Shown: positions 20,704-30,674, numbered from the stretch's first letter. The stretch: 64,000 nucleotides of DNA from Gammaproteobacteria bacterium (GCA_033344735.1 JAWPMW010000001.1:1928171-1992170); one strand, 5' to 3'. Translations and numbers: made by a program. The notes: generated by a model not told the origin, from the sequence alone.

Positions 20704-21285
20704 ATGCCTACTACTAAGGCAGATAAATGGAATAAAATTTATTCTCAACAAGATTGCAAACAGGCAAAAGCCAGTCGCGTTGTTGTTGAAAATGCTTATT
20801 TATTACCTGCAAGTGGCAGGGCTTTAGACTTGGCATGCGGTATGGGGGGGAACGCAATTCTGCTAGCACAAAGTAATCTTACAGTTAATGCTTGGGATAT
20901 ATCTTCAACAGCTTTAGATAAATTAAGCAAATATTCGCAAGAAAATAATTTAAATATTGTTACCCGTGAGGTCGATGTAGAGCAACAGCCTCCAGAGAAA
21001 AATAGCTATGATGTCGTCGTCGTCTCGCAATTCTTGCATCGGCCAACATTCAAAGCACTATGCGAGTCTCTATATATTGGGGGAATATTATTTTATCAAA
21101 CCTTCAGTGCAGATAAAGTTGATGATACTGGTCCAACAAATCCAGATTTCTTATTAGCCAAAAACGAATTATTGAATTTTTGTAAAGGGATGCAAGTATT
21201 AGTTTATCGTGAAGAGGGTGCGCAAGGCGACAAACAAAAAGGTTGGCGTAATCAGGCAATGATTGTTGCAAAAAAAATGACTTAG
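20704..21285 (+). CDS. Class I SAM-dependent methyltransferase, TehB-like
   Basis: 193 residues. The SAM-binding motif I is RALDLACGMGGNAILLAQ, followed by AWDISSTALDKL (motif II acidic turn) and DVVVVSQFLHR (motif III). The overall pattern resembles the tellurite-resistance/TehB-type methyltransferases with a KWNKIYSQQD start. The substrate is unknown. Its ATG follows the trkH stop codon with no gap, so it is translationally coupled to trkH and probably the last gene of that operon. Confidence 0.82.
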   Translation: MPTTKADKWNKIYSQQDCKQAKASRVVVENAYLLPASGRALDLACGMGGNAILLAQSNLTVNAWDISSTALDKLSKYSQENNLNIVTREVDVEQQPPEKNSYDVVVVSQFLHRPTFKALCESLYIGGILFYQTFSADKVDDTGPTNPDFLLAKNELLNFCKGMQVLVYREEGAQGDKQKGWRNQAMIVAKKMT

Positions 21286-21294
21286 CAAGAGGCT

Positions 21295-22170
21295 TTAATA
21301 AGGATAATTGTCATCAGCTGCAGGCCTCTTGAATCTTTTGTAACCCCATATATATTGTTCAGGTGCAGCGCGAATAAATTTTTCAATACATTTATTTAAA
21401 GTATCTGTACCCAATGAAATATCGTCGCTATATATTTCATTGGGGGCATCATAATAGTAAGCATTATATTTTAATGGAATTTCGTTGCTTCTTAGGGCAT
21501 AACAAAATACCACGGGACATTGTAATTTTTTAGCTAACTTGCAAACTAAGGTACTAGTGTAAGCCTTTCTTTTAAAAAAAGCAGAATAAACACCGCCATT
21601 ACCATCAGGAACCTGATCGGGCAATATCCCTACGCTTCCCCCATTTTTAATATGACGAATCATATGTTTTACATTTAATTCATCAGTACTAATGACAGTG
21701 CCGCCAGTACTACCTCGACCTTGGTATGAAAGCAACCCTACCTGTTTAGATTTAGGTGGCGCGTATAAGATGAGTAGATCGCTACTTGAAGCTGTAAGTA
21801 AACCTATAAATTCCCATGAGCCGAAATGGGGTGTGACAAAGATGCTACCTTGCGATGAAGCTCGCTTGAGTAAATGCTGATTCTCTATGCTGCCAAGTAA
21901 AGAGCTTAATACTTGCTGCGGATGTTTCCATAGCCAAAAACATTCTAGCAGTGTTTTGCCGTTCTCTTCTAAGGAATTTCTTAATAATTTTTCTTTATCT
22001 TTTGCGCTGAGGTTAGGGAAACATATGCCAATATTTACTTGTGCAATATGTTTATTTCTATTCTTAAAGATGAAAAGTAAATAACCTAATAGTTTGCCTA
22101 TGCGATGGTGGGTGCTGAGAGAAAATAAAGATAATAAGCGTAAGCTTAATTTGGTTAGTATAGTACTCAA
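21295..22170 (-). CDS. LpxL/HtrB-family lipid A biosynthesis acyltransferase
   Basis: 291 residues. The LABLAT acyltransferase motif HFGSWE (HxxxxE, catalytic) lies near residue 115, with the second motif PDQVPDGNGGVY and the usual N-terminal LGYLLFIFKNRNKHIAQVNI and LSLE-type helices. Such enzymes add secondary acyl chains to lipid A at the inner membrane. The exact position specificity (LpxL, LpxM or LpxP) cannot be assigned from motifs. It faces the methyltransferase gene and follows ttcA. Confidence 0.88.
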   Translation of the reverse strand: MSTILTKLSLRLLSLFSLSTHHRIGKLLGYLLFIFKNRNKHIAQVNIGICFPNLSAKDKEKLLRNSLEENGKTLLECFWLWKHPQQVLSSLLGSIENQHLLKRASSQGSIFVTPHFGSWEFIGLLTASSSDLLILYAPPKSKQVGLLSYQGRGSTGGTVISTDELNVKHMIRHIKNGGSVGILPDQVPDGNGGVYSAFFKRKAYTSTLVCKLAKKLQCPVVFCYALRSNEIPLKYNAYYYDAPNEIYSDDISLGTDTLNKCIEKFIRAAPEQYIWGYKRFKRPAADDNYPY

Positions 22171-22191
22171 AGCTTCAGTATATTTAGAATT

Positions 22192-22941
22192 TTAATTGGT
22201 CGCTTGATCGCTAGTATTATTTTTGCTGATTAGTGGTCGCATTGCAGATAACAAACTTTTATATACGCCAGGATTGTTTTTCTCTTCGTTATTTAACAAC
22301 TGTTTAAAATAAAAACGCTGCGTTGGCATATCAAAACATGCTGGGCAGTTTTCTGTTATCACAGGCAATTTTGCTTCGTGAGCAAACGCTTTGGTCTGTC
22401 GTTCGCGAGCATAGACTAATGGACGGATCACCCGCAAATCTCCAGCATCAATAATATAGTTTGCTTTCATTGTATTTAGTTTGCCACCATGAAAAGCAGA
22501 CATTAAAAAACTTTCTGCAAGATCATCTAAATGTTGTGCAAGCGCGATTACATTGTAGTTTTCATTTCTAGCAGTGCTGTAAATAATGCCGCGCTTCATA
22601 CGAGAGCAGAATGAACAAAAAGATTTATTGTCCATATGTTTGTCAGCTAAATCTAAAATAGGCTCCGATCGATAAAAATATGGCACTCTCAATAATTTTA
22701 AATATGCTTTTAGTGGCGAGGGATCAAATGCTTCTGATTGAGGGTCAACAGTGATCACGCCAACATCAAAAGAAATCGGTGCATGACTTTTCAGATGTAA
22801 TAAAATATGTAAAAGACTTAATGAATCTTTCCCGCCAGAAAGCCCAAGCAGTACACGGTCATTAGGCTGGATCATTTCATAATCAGCGATAGCTTTGCCG
22901 GCTAGGTGTAATAGTGATTTAGGTGGTTTTGTATATTGCAT
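22192..22941 (-). CDS. ttcA: tRNA 2-thiocytidine(32) synthetase TtcA
   Basis: 249 residues, on the short side of the family. The PP-loop GLSGGKDSLSLL (residues about 34-45) binds ATP. The Fe-S cysteines are in CSFCSRMKRGIIY (CxxC) and the third in ENCPACF. ALAQHLDDLAESFLMSAFHG is a typical TtcA stretch. It thiolates C32 in certain tRNAs. It is divergent from pip. Confidence 0.95.
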   Translation of the reverse strand: MQYTKPPKSLLHLAGKAIADYEMIQPNDRVLLGLSGGKDSLSLLHILLHLKSHAPISFDVGVITVDPQSEAFDPSPLKAYLKLLRVPYFYRSEPILDLADKHMDNKSFCSFCSRMKRGIIYSTARNENYNVIALAQHLDDLAESFLMSAFHGGKLNTMKANYIIDAGDLRVIRPLVYARERQTKAFAHEAKLPVITENCPACFDMPTQRFYFKQLLNNEEKNNPGVYKSLLSAMRPLISKNNTSDQATN

Positions 22942-22961
22942 GCAATTAACTCAAAAACTGA

Positions 22962-23921
22962 ATGACACAAATGTTAACACTTTATCCTGAGATATCCTCG
23001 AACAAGGAATTTTATCTAACAGTATCTGGCGGCCATGAATTATGGGTTGCTGAATACGGCAATCCTTATGGTATTCCAGCCGTTTTTCTACACGGTGGTC
23101 CTGGAGCGGGTTGTGAAAGTTACCATCCAAGGTTCTTTGATCCAGAAAAATACCGAATTATACTTTTCGATCAACGTGGGTCAGGAAGGTCTAAGCCACA
23201 TGCAAGTTTGCAGGAAAATACAACCCAGCACTTAATTTCGGATATTGAAACCATACGACGCGAATTGAATATACAAAATTGGGTGGTTTTTGGCGGGTCC
23301 TGGGGTTCTACTTTAGGCCTCGCTTATGCACAGACACACACGAATAGAATACTGGGGTTAGTGCTTCGTGGAATTTTCCTGTGCCGTCCTGATGATATTC
23401 GTTGGTTCTACCAGCATGGCGCAAGCGAGATGTTTCCTGAATATTGGCACGATTACGAAGCCATCATACCTAAACAAGAGCGTAGTAATATGGTGCAAGC
23501 TTATTACCGTAAATTAGTTAGTGAGGATAAACAAGAGCGGCTTAAAGCGGCACGTGAATGGTCAATTTGGGAGGGCCGTACTTCTACTCTGCATCCAAAG
23601 AAGAGCGTAACTGATCATTTCGCTAGTGGTGATGTTGCGTTAAGTCTTGCAAGAATTGAGTGTCATTATTTTATGAATAACTCTTATTTAGAGCAGGATC
23701 AATTGCTTCGAAATGCACCATCATTACGCAATATCCCTGGTTATATTATCCATGGCCGATATGATGTGGTTTGCCCAATTAATCAAGCATATGCTCTTCA
23801 CCAAGCTTGGCCTGAGGCAAATTACTATATAGCCCCAACCAGTGGACATTCAGCAAGTGAGCCAGAAATCGTCAGCGCTTTAATTGAAGCCACCAATCAG
23901 CTAGCCGACAAATATTCATGA
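22962..23921 (+). CDS. pip: Proline iminopeptidase
   Basis: 319 residues, alpha/beta hydrolase of the S33 family that removes N-terminal proline from peptides. Visible motifs are the oxyanion loop FLHGGPGAGC, the DQRGSGRSKPHA stretch, the nucleophile elbow GGSWGSTLGLAYAQTH with the catalytic Ser, then the acidic residue in HGRYDVVCP and the catalytic His in PTSGHSASEPE. Its stop codon overlaps the dtd start in an ATGA. Confidence 0.95.
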   Translation: MTQMLTLYPEISSNKEFYLTVSGGHELWVAEYGNPYGIPAVFLHGGPGAGCESYHPRFFDPEKYRIILFDQRGSGRSKPHASLQENTTQHLISDIETIRRELNIQNWVVFGGSWGSTLGLAYAQTHTNRILGLVLRGIFLCRPDDIRWFYQHGASEMFPEYWHDYEAIIPKQERSNMVQAYYRKLVSEDKQERLKAAREWSIWEGRTSTLHPKKSVTDHFASGDVALSLARIECHYFMNNSYLEQDQLLRNAPSLRNIPGYIIHGRYDVVCPINQAYALHQAWPEANYYIAPTSGHSASEPEIVSALIEATNQLADKYS

Positions 23922-24355
23922 TAGGGCTAATACAGCGGGTTTCAGCTGGACAAGTGCTGATTAATGACCAGTGTATAGCAAAAATTCAGCGTGGGATTGT
24001 TGCTTTGGTGGCAGTGCAGCGTGGAGATACTGATGATAAGGGCAAGCGTTTGTTAGAGCGAATCTTAAATTACCGAATATTCCCGGATAATGCTGATAAG
24101 ATGAATCTTAGCTTGTTGGATATTGATGGCGGGTTAATCATCGTTCCACAATTTACCCTGGTAGCCGATACTGCACGTGGAAACAGGCCCAGCTTTGGTA
24201 AAAATGTATCTGCTGAAGAGGGGAAAAAGCAATTTGAACAACTAATTGGCCATGCGAAAACTGAATATAGCTTGGCTCAACAAGGTGTTTTTGGTGCAGA
24301 TATGCAAGTGACGTTGACTAATGATGGTCCAGTGACCTTCTGGCTTGAGGTATAA
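23918..24355 (+). CDS. dtd: D-aminoacyl-tRNA deacylase
   Basis: 145 residues. Frees D-amino acids from mischarged tRNA. Starts MIGLIQRVSAGQVLIND as in the family, with the active-site motif VPQFTLVADTARGNRPSFG (usual SQFTL-type strand) and the C-terminal DGPVTFWLE that carries the Gly-cisPro-type motif. It overlaps pip by 4 bp and is translationally coupled to it. Confidence 0.96.
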   Translation: MIGLIQRVSAGQVLINDQCIAKIQRGIVALVAVQRGDTDDKGKRLLERILNYRIFPDNADKMNLSLLDIDGGLIIVPQFTLVADTARGNRPSFGKNVSAEEGKKQFEQLIGHAKTEYSLAQQGVFGADMQVTLTNDGPVTFWLEV

Positions 24356-24408
24356 TTTAGCACTACAATCACATTCCTAATAAAACTGTAATCACATATT
24401 GAATTGCT

Positions 24409-25002
24409 ATGGCCTCACGTGCAGCAAAAATTGAACGAAATACTTTAGAAACCCAGATCTCTGTGGAGTTAAAAATAGATGGTAGTGGGAAAGCTGATCT
24501 TGATAGCGGAATTCCTTTTCTAGATCATATGCTTGATCAAGTCGTGCGTCACGGGCAGTTTGATATCTCTTTAAAAGCGAAAGGCGACCTTCACATTGAT
24601 GCACACCATACCGTTGAAGATGCTGGTATCACATTAGGCCAGGCATTTAGTAAAGCCATGGGAGATAAAAAAGGTGTGCGTCGATACGGACATGCTTATG
24701 TGCCATTGGATGAAGCGCTATCACGGGTGGTCGTTGATTTCTCAGGCCGTCCTGGGCTTGAGTACCACGTAGATTATCCGCGTGCTCGCATTGGGGATTT
24801 TGATGTGGACTTGGTGATCGAATTCTTACAAGGATTTGTCAATCACGCCCAGGTAACTATGCATGTTGACAACTTGCGCGGTTGTAACGCGCATCATATT
24901 GCCGAAACCATTTTTAAAGCACTTGGAAGAGCTTTACGTATTGCGTGTGAAATGGATCCACGAATGACTGATCAACTACCTTCTACTAAGGGAGCCCTGT
25001 AA
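24409..25002 (+). CDS. hisB: Imidazoleglycerol-phosphate dehydratase
   Basis: 197 residues, the stand-alone dehydratase form with no HisN-type phosphatase domain. Contains the metal-binding histidine motifs [30 protein letters not shown] and [14 protein letters not shown]. It catalyses the sixth step of histidine synthesis and begins the his cluster hisB-H-A-F-E. Confidence 0.97.
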   Translation: MASRAAKIERNTLETQISVELKIDGSGKADLDSGIPFLDHMLDQVVRHGQFDISLKAKGDLHIDAHHTVEDAGITLGQAFSKAMGDKKGVRRYGHAYVPLDEALSRVVVDFSGRPGLEYHVDYPRARIGDFDVDLVIEFLQGFVNHAQVTMHVDNLRGCNAHHIAETIFKALGRALRIACEMDPRMTDQLPSTKGAL

Positions 25003-25014
25003 CTAGTCTAGAGA

Positions 25015-25038
25015 ATAGAGCAAAAATTACAGCTCTAT
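25015..25038. repeat. Inverted repeat between hisB and hisH
   Basis: ATAGAGC (25015-25021) and GCTCTAT (25032-25038) form a 7-bp perfect stem with a 10-nt loop in the 57-bp hisB-hisH spacer. No U-tract follows, so it is more likely an mRNA processing or stability hairpin than a terminator, or chance. Confidence 0.35.
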
Positions 25039-25059
25039 ATTAGCCGTTATATTTGCATC

Positions 25060-25704
25060 ATGGAAAAAGTAGCCATTGTAGATTATGGAATGAGTAATTT
25101 GCATTCTGTATTTAGCGCACTTACTAAAGTATCGAACAATAAATTTGATATTCAAATCAGCAAAGATCCTACTGTCATCAATAATAGTGATCGCGTGGTA
25201 TTCCCTGGACAAGGAGCTGCCGCTGACTGTATGCATCAAATAAATGCGTGTGGTTTGGCTGAATCTATTAAAAAGGCGGCTGAAGAAAAACCTTTCTTAG
25301 GAATATGTATGGGTATGCAAGTATTACTAGATCGAAGTCAAGAAAATGATGGCACTGAGTGTCTTGGTTTGCTCAAAGGTACAGTTGAATCATTTTCTGA
25401 GACATTAAAACCATCTGCTGAGAATACCTATAAAATTCCTCATATGGGATGGAATACTATCGAGCAGCAATATGACCATCCTATATGGTCTGGCATTGAG
25501 CAGAACAGTTACTTTTATTTTGTCCATAGCTATTACATTAGCTTGGCTGATCAAGGCCAGTCTGCTGGCATGACAGACTATGGAATTAAATTTTCATCGG
25601 TACTTGCAGATGGTAAGGTGTTTGCTATGCAATGCCACCCTGAAAAAAGTGCTGATAATGGCTTACAATTACTAACCAACTTCCTAAATTGGAACGGCAA
25701 TTAA
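25060..25704 (+). CDS. hisH: Imidazole glycerol phosphate synthase, glutamine amidotransferase subunit
   Basis: 214 residues. The class I glutaminase triad is present: Cys in FLGICMGMQVLLDRSQE, and His-x-Glu in QCHPEKSADN. It starts VAIVDYGMSNLHSVFSAL and also has the family's VFPGQGA oxyanion strand. It supplies ammonia to HisF, encoded two genes on. Confidence 0.97.
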   Translation: MEKVAIVDYGMSNLHSVFSALTKVSNNKFDIQISKDPTVINNSDRVVFPGQGAAADCMHQINACGLAESIKKAAEEKPFLGICMGMQVLLDRSQENDGTECLGLLKGTVESFSETLKPSAENTYKIPHMGWNTIEQQYDHPIWSGIEQNSYFYFVHSYYISLADQGQSAGMTDYGIKFSSVLADGKVFAMQCHPEKSADNGLQLLTNFLNWNGN

Positions 25705-25722
25705 ACAGAGTTAATAACAGAC

Positions 25723-26460
25723 ATGATTATTATTCCTGCGATCGACATTAAAGAAGGCCGCTGCGTACGTTTACGCCAGGGCCGAATGGATGACGAAACA
25801 ATATTTGATGAAGACCCAGTGGCTGTTGCTGAGCGTTGGATAGAAGCAGGCGCCCAACGATTGCACTTGGTTGATTTGGATGGCGCCGTCAGTGGCGCAC
25901 CACGTAATTTTGACATTATTAAAGCGATTACATCAAACCATCCTGATATCCCAATTCAAGTTGGTGGTGGAATACGCGATGAAGATACTGTGCAGGAGTA
26001 TTTAGAGGCTGGCGTGCAATACGTCATCATTGGCACGCGTGCCGTAACCGCACCTCACTTTGTTAATGATCTGTGTTTAGAATTCCCAAACCATATCATA
26101 GTTGGACTAGATGCAAAAAATGGAAAGGTGGCCATTGATGGCTGGTCGAAACTATCCCATCATGATGTTGTTGACTTAGCTCAGCACTTTGAAGCTGATG
26201 GTGTTGCCGCGATTGTATTCACGGATGTTAGCCGCGATGGCATGATGCAAGGATTAAACGTTGATTCAACTGTCGAACTTGCTGAGGCAATTCATATACC
26301 CGTCATCGCATCAGGTGGTGTCACGAATATCGATGATATTAAGAAGCTATGCGCAACTGATGAAGAAGGTATTATTGGTGCCATTGTTGGACGCGCACTA
26401 TATGAAGGAACAATCGATCTTACAGAAGCGCAAGAAATTGCTAACAAACGCATGACATAA
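25723..26460 (+). CDS. hisA: Phosphoribosylformimino-5-aminoimidazole carboxamide ribotide isomerase
   Basis: 245 residues, (beta/alpha)8 barrel. The first catalytic Asp is in [19 protein letters not shown] and the second in [13 protein letters not shown]; phosphate-binding loops [11 protein letters not shown] and [12 protein letters not shown] are clear. It isomerises ProFAR in histidine synthesis. hisF follows after 7 bp. Confidence 0.97.
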   Translation: MIIIPAIDIKEGRCVRLRQGRMDDETIFDEDPVAVAERWIEAGAQRLHLVDLDGAVSGAPRNFDIIKAITSNHPDIPIQVGGGIRDEDTVQEYLEAGVQYVIIGTRAVTAPHFVNDLCLEFPNHIIVGLDAKNGKVAIDGWSKLSHHDVVDLAQHFEADGVAAIVFTDVSRDGMMQGLNVDSTVELAEAIHIPVIASGGVTNIDDIKKLCATDEEGIIGAIVGRALYEGTIDLTEAQEIANKRMT

Positions 26461-26467
26461 GCAAATT

Positions 26468-27241
26468 ATGTCACTCGCAAAACGTATTATCCCCTGCCTC
26501 GATGTAGATGCTGGTCGTGTTGTTAAAGGTGTCAAGTTTGTCGATATTCGTGATGCGGGTGATCCGGTAGAAATTGCCAAGCGCTATAATGCAGAAGGCG
26601 CGGATGAAATAACATTTCTAGATATTACCGCCAGTTCTGATGAAAGAGACACAATTGAATATGTAGTTGAAAAGGTTGCTTCACAAGTATTTATTCCCCT
26701 AACTGTTGGAGGGGGTATTCGTAGCGTAGAAGATATTCGTAGAATGCTGAATGCCGGTGCTGATAAAGTGGGTATCAATACTGCCGCAGTCCATAATCCA
26801 GAATTTGTGCAGGAAGCATCTGAGAAAGTTGGTTCTCAATGCATAGTAGTCTCAATCGATGCAAAAAAAGTATCTTCTGGTGATGATCCAGCTAAATGGG
26901 AAATATTCACCCATGGTGGACGTAAGGGTACAGGTATAGATGCAATAGAATGGGCGATAAAAATGTCCTCCTATGGTGCCGGTGAACTTCTATTAACCAG
27001 TATGGACCGAGACGGCACGAAATCAGGCTTTGACCTGGAGCTGACAAAAAAAATTAGCCAGTCTGTGCCTATCCCAGTAATCGCCTCGGGTGGTGTTGGT
27101 ACCCTACAACACCTATGTGACGGTGTATCAATTGGTTGCGCTGATGCGGTATTGGCTGCAAGCATCTTCCATTTTGGAGAATATTCGATCAGCCAAGCAA
27201 AAGACCATATGCGAAAACAAGGTATTACCGTTCGAGGATAA
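26468..27241 (+). CDS. hisF: Imidazole glycerol phosphate synthase, cyclase subunit
   Basis: 257 residues. A barrel related to HisA; starts [20 protein letters not shown], with the catalytic Asp in CLDVD and in [15 protein letters not shown], and phosphate loops [13 protein letters not shown] and [13 protein letters not shown]. It closes the imidazole ring with ammonia from HisH and releases AICAR. hisI is not next to it. Confidence 0.97.
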   Translation: MSLAKRIIPCLDVDAGRVVKGVKFVDIRDAGDPVEIAKRYNAEGADEITFLDITASSDERDTIEYVVEKVASQVFIPLTVGGGIRSVEDIRRMLNAGADKVGINTAAVHNPEFVQEASEKVGSQCIVVSIDAKKVSSGDDPAKWEIFTHGGRKGTGIDAIEWAIKMSSYGAGELLLTSMDRDGTKSGFDLELTKKISQSVPIPVIASGGVGTLQHLCDGVSIGCADAVLAASIFHFGEYSISQAKDHMRKQGITVRG

Positions 27242-27317
27242 ACTTTCTCACCTCCATACCCTCTGAAGCATTGAGTTGAGTGGGTGTGATATCCTTAATT
27301 ATAGCTGAAAAGATATA

Positions 27318-27650
27318 ATGACTAGCATGCAAAATAGAGAAATACTGGAGCAGTTGCAACAAGTCTTAATTGAGCGCAAAGCAGCAAAAGTAAATGAGTC
27401 TTATGTGGCCAGCTTGTACGACAAAGGGCTAGATCACATATTAAAAAAAGTCGGCGAAGAATCCAGCGAAGTGATTATTGCCGCAAAAGGATCAGACGCT
27501 ACCGAATTAACCAAAGAGGTTGCTGACCTGTTGTTTCATTGCATGGTGTTACTTGTCAGTAAAGATATAGGTATTAATGATGTTTTAACTGAATTAGATC
27601 ATAGGTTTGGCATTTCTGGTTTAGAAGAGAAAGCCAATAGAAAGAACTAG
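27318..27650 (+). CDS. hisE: Phosphoribosyl-ATP pyrophosphatase
   Basis: 110 residues, a MazG-like all-alpha enzyme. HILKKVGEESSEVIIAAKG and LTKEVADLLFHCMVLLV carry the metal-binding Glu residues (EExxE and ExxD). It hydrolyses PRATP in the second step of histidine synthesis. Two in-frame ATGs, 27318 and 27327, are possible starts. HisI (cyclohydrolase), normally fused or adjacent, is absent from this window. hisE next to tatABC is a common order. Confidence 0.95.
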   Translation: MTSMQNREILEQLQQVLIERKAAKVNESYVASLYDKGLDHILKKVGEESSEVIIAAKGSDATELTKEVADLLFHCMVLLVSKDIGINDVLTELDHRFGISGLEEKANRKN

Positions 27651-27690
27651 TAGATCAACTTATAAATAGAAAAGAATTAGGAGACCTGTA

Positions 27691-27873
27691 ATGGGAATTA
27701 GTATTTGGCAATTGGTAATAATTTTGGCGATAGTGCTACTTTTATTTGGCACTAAGCGCTTAAAAAATATGGGCGGAGATATTGGTGGCGCAATTAAAAA
27801 TTTCAAGTCAGCAGTTAAGAATGAAGAAGCTAATGATAATTCAGCTGACACTGATAAACCAAAAGATAATTAA
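27691..27873 (+). CDS. tatA: Sec-independent protein translocase subunit TatA
   Basis: 60 residues: one N-terminal membrane helix ([18 protein letters not shown]), the FG-x-KRL hinge ([16 protein letters not shown]), an amphipathic helix ([12 protein letters not shown]) and a short polar tail. A good AGGAG ribosome site precedes the ATG. It forms the pore of the Tat pathway for folded proteins, with TatB and TatC encoded next. Confidence 0.96.
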   Translation: MGISIWQLVIILAIVLLLFGTKRLKNMGGDIGGAIKNFKSAVKNEEANDNSADTDKPKDN

Positions 27874-27891
27874 TAACATTAGTTAACTAAG

Positions 27892-28215
27892 ATGTTTGAT
27901 TTTAGCTTTTGGGAGCTAGCGATAGTACTGGTTGTAGCACTATTGGTTGTTGGCCCAGATAAATTACCTGGACTTGCAGTAAAGATTGGTCGTTGGGTGG
28001 GTAAAGGCAAGCGTATGATGATGTCTGTTCGCTCAGATATTGAAAGTGAATTAAAAGCGGCTGAGCTAAAAGATATGCTGGATAAGCAACAAAGCGAAAT
28101 TTCTCAACTAAGAAATATTCTTAACGATACACAAACTGACACGCAGCAAGAAATCCAAAAAGCAATAGATAGCAGTGATGCCGAACAAGCAAAAATAACT
28201 AATCATACAGATTAA
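27892..28215 (+). CDS. tatB: Sec-independent protein translocase subunit TatB
   Basis: 107 residues. Starts MFDFSFWELAIVLVVALLVV with the TatB-specific VGPDKLPGLAVKIGRWVG, followed by an amphipathic helix and a long Gln/Asp-rich tail. It works with TatC as the receptor for twin-arginine signal peptides. It is 18 bp after tatA. Confidence 0.95.
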   Translation: MFDFSFWELAIVLVVALLVVGPDKLPGLAVKIGRWVGKGKRMMMSVRSDIESELKAAELKDMLDKQQSEISQLRNILNDTQTDTQQEIQKAIDSSDAEQAKITNHTD

Positions 28216-28277
28216 GTCTTACTATATAACTATAGCGGTAACACCCCATTGAGATTTATTTGTAAAAGATCATGTAA

Positions 28278-29120
28278 ATGACGACTGAAACAGAGGAAGA
28301 AAAACAAGAATCTTTAATCACTCATTTGATTGAACTGCGTAATCGTTTGATTAAAATAATAATTGGGATTGTAGTAGTAGTCTTGTGTTTATTCCCTTTC
28401 GCTAATGATATTTATTCTTTTTTAGCAGAGCCATTATTAAAACACTTACCTGAAAGCAGTACCATGGTGGCCATTGATGTGGCGTCACCATTCCTAACGC
28501 CATTCAAGTTGGTGATGTTATTAGCTGTTGTGGTAACTATTCCGTGGATTCTATATCAGCTATGGGCATTTATTGCACCTGGCTTATATAAACATGAGAA
28601 ACGATTAGTGCTACCACTTCTTGCGTCTAGTTCTTTATTGTTTTATTTGGGGATGGCATTTGCGTATTTTGTTGTATTCCCGTTAGTGTTTGGATTTTTT
28701 ACTAAGGTGACTCCCGATGGCGTGGCAGTAATGACTGACATTAGCCGGTATTTAGATTTTGTCACAAAACTGTTTATCGCGTTTGGGGCTGCTTTCGAAG
28801 TGCCAGTTATTACATTTGTACTAATTATGACGGGTGTTACAACTGTTGAAGCACTCTCTGCTGCTAGGTCCTATGTCATTGTTGCAGCATTTGTAATTGG
28901 TATGCTGCTAACTCCGCCGGATATAATTTCACAGGTTTTGTTAGCAATTCCAGTATGGTTATTGTTCGAGTTAGGTTTAATTATGTCGAAGATATTTAAT
29001 AAACGAAGAGGGCCTGAGGATAGACGATTTAGACCTATGACAGATGAAGAGATGGATATCGAGCTAGATGAAATAGAATTGCTTGAATCAGAGCCAGAAA
29101 ATAAAATAAATAAACCTTAA
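28278..29120 (+). CDS. tatC: Sec-independent protein translocase subunit TatC
   Basis: 280 residues with six membrane segments. Family motifs include ITHLIELRNRLIKI at the N-terminus, PFLTPFKLVM, PWILYQLWAFIAPGLYKHEKR, FGAAFEVPVI with the signal-binding Glu, and the LTPPDIISQVLLAIPVWLLFE region. The C-terminus is a long acidic tail of about 40 residues. It completes a tatABC operon. Confidence 0.97.
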   Translation: MTTETEEEKQESLITHLIELRNRLIKIIIGIVVVVLCLFPFANDIYSFLAEPLLKHLPESSTMVAIDVASPFLTPFKLVMLLAVVVTIPWILYQLWAFIAPGLYKHEKRLVLPLLASSSLLFYLGMAFAYFVVFPLVFGFFTKVTPDGVAVMTDISRYLDFVTKLFIAFGAAFEVPVITFVLIMTGVTTVEALSAARSYVIVAAFVIGMLLTPPDIISQVLLAIPVWLLFELGLIMSKIFNKRRGPEDRRFRPMTDEEMDIELDEIELLESEPENKINKP

Positions 29121-29131
29121 AATTAATCACA

Positions 29132-30670
29132 ATGTCTGTAAATGAAAGTGACGCCTTCCGCCGTGCAATTTTAATTATCCTAGATGGATACGGTGTCAAT
29201 TCTGATGGTGAAAATAATGCTGTTACGCAAGCTAATACACCGAGACTAGATAAGTTTTTTTCAACTAATCCATATACAACACTTGAAGCTTCCGGCTCTG
29301 CAGTTGGGCTGCCTGAGGGTCAGATGGGTAATTCTGAGGTTGGTCATATCACTATGGGTTGCGGAAATATTATACATCAAGATCTAGTATTAATTAATGA
29401 CGCTATTCATGACGGAAGTTTCTTTAAAAATGCTGTACTGCTGGCTGCTTTAACGTCAGCAAAAGAAAATTCTCGTCCTATTCATTTATTAGGCTTAGTG
29501 TCTGATGGCGGGGTTCATTCACATATTGAACACCTTAAAGCTTTATTGGCTATGTGCAAATTAATTGGTGTTGAGCCTGCTGTGCATATGATTACTGATG
29601 GTCGAGATACAAGTCCTAATAGCGCACTTAGTTTTCTTGATGAAATCGAAGAATTAATAGAGGAGGCTAATGGAGCAGTGCATAGTGTTATTGGGAGATA
29701 CTATGCGATGGATCGCGATCGGAGATGGGAGCGTACAGAACTTGCTTGGAAAACACTGGTTAGTGATGAGGGTCTTCAAGCAGCTTCACCCAGAGACGCA
29801 ATCAAGGCATCTTACGAAAATGAAGTCTTTGATGAATTTATAATTCCAACAGTTATCAAAAATACTAGCAGAATTGAGCGCAATGACGAAGTTATCTTTT
29901 TCAATTTTAGAAATGATCGTCCACGTCAATTAGGAGCTGCACTTGCAGAGCAAGGCTTCGAAGAATTCGAGCGGGATCAATTTGAAGCTATAAACATGTG
30001 CACAATGACACTTTTCCATTCCTCATTTTGTAGCCCCGTAGCGTTTACTTCTGAACACCCTAGAGTGTCGTTAGCAGAAGTAGTGAGTAATATGGGTTTA
30101 AGGCAACTACATTGCGCTGAAACAGAGAAATATCCACATGTCACCTTCTTCATTAATGGTGGGAAAGAAACACCGTACCCTGGTGAAGACCGAATTATGG
30201 TGCCTTCACCTAAAGTTGCTACCTATGACTTAAAACCTGAAATGAGTGCAAAAGAAGTCGCTGATGAGGTGATTAAATCTATAGAGGATAAGGATCATAG
30301 TTTAATAATAGTAAACTTTGCCAATGGAGATATGGTTGGACACACTGCTGTACGTGATGCAATTATTGTAGCACTTGAGGTAATGGACAAAGAAGTAGGT
30401 CGAGTACTAGATAAAGCCATAGAATATGAGGTTAATGTGTTATTAACTTCCGATCATGGCAACTGTGATGAAATGTATGATGCGTTAACTGGTGAACCTC
30501 ATACACAACACACTACAAATCCAGTGCCATGTATGGTGATAGATCATAAGAATAATAATATTAAGTTATCGAGTGGAAAGGGGTTGGGTTCTGTAACCCC
30601 GACTATTCTAGAATTAATGAATATAGCTGTACCTGGGAATATGGAGGAAGAGTCGTTAATAACTAAATAA
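29132..30670 (+). CDS. gpmI: 2,3-bisphosphoglycerate-independent phosphoglycerate mutase
   Basis: 512 residues, typical length. Alkaline-phosphatase superfamily enzyme of glycolysis. The metal-binding and Ser nucleophile motifs are ILDGYGVNSDGENNAV and EGQMGNSEVGHITMG (Ser in NSEVGH), with HIHG-type motifs DGGVHSHIEHLKAL and ITDGRDTSP, and C-terminal metal ligands NFANGDMVGHTAV and LTSDHGNCDEM. It starts 12 bp after tatC. It faces the orphan gene at 30675. Confidence 0.98.
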   Translation: MSVNESDAFRRAILIILDGYGVNSDGENNAVTQANTPRLDKFFSTNPYTTLEASGSAVGLPEGQMGNSEVGHITMGCGNIIHQDLVLINDAIHDGSFFKNAVLLAALTSAKENSRPIHLLGLVSDGGVHSHIEHLKALLAMCKLIGVEPAVHMITDGRDTSPNSALSFLDEIEELIEEANGAVHSVIGRYYAMDRDRRWERTELAWKTLVSDEGLQAASPRDAIKASYENEVFDEFIIPTVIKNTSRIERNDEVIFFNFRNDRPRQLGAALAEQGFEEFERDQFEAINMCTMTLFHSSFCSPVAFTSEHPRVSLAEVVSNMGLRQLHCAETEKYPHVTFFINGGKETPYPGEDRIMVPSPKVATYDLKPEMSAKEVADEVIKSIEDKDHSLIIVNFANGDMVGHTAVRDAIIVALEVMDKEVGRVLDKAIEYEVNVLLTSDHGNCDEMYDALTGEPHTQHTTNPVPCMVIDHKNNNIKLSSGKGLGSVTPTILELMNIAVPGNMEEESLITK

Positions 30671-30674
30671 AAGC

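Noticed and set aside
24367-24397. Direct repeat AATCACAT (twice, 23 bp apart) before hisB
   Set aside because: Short and in AT-rich DNA; no promoter geometry ties it to hisB.
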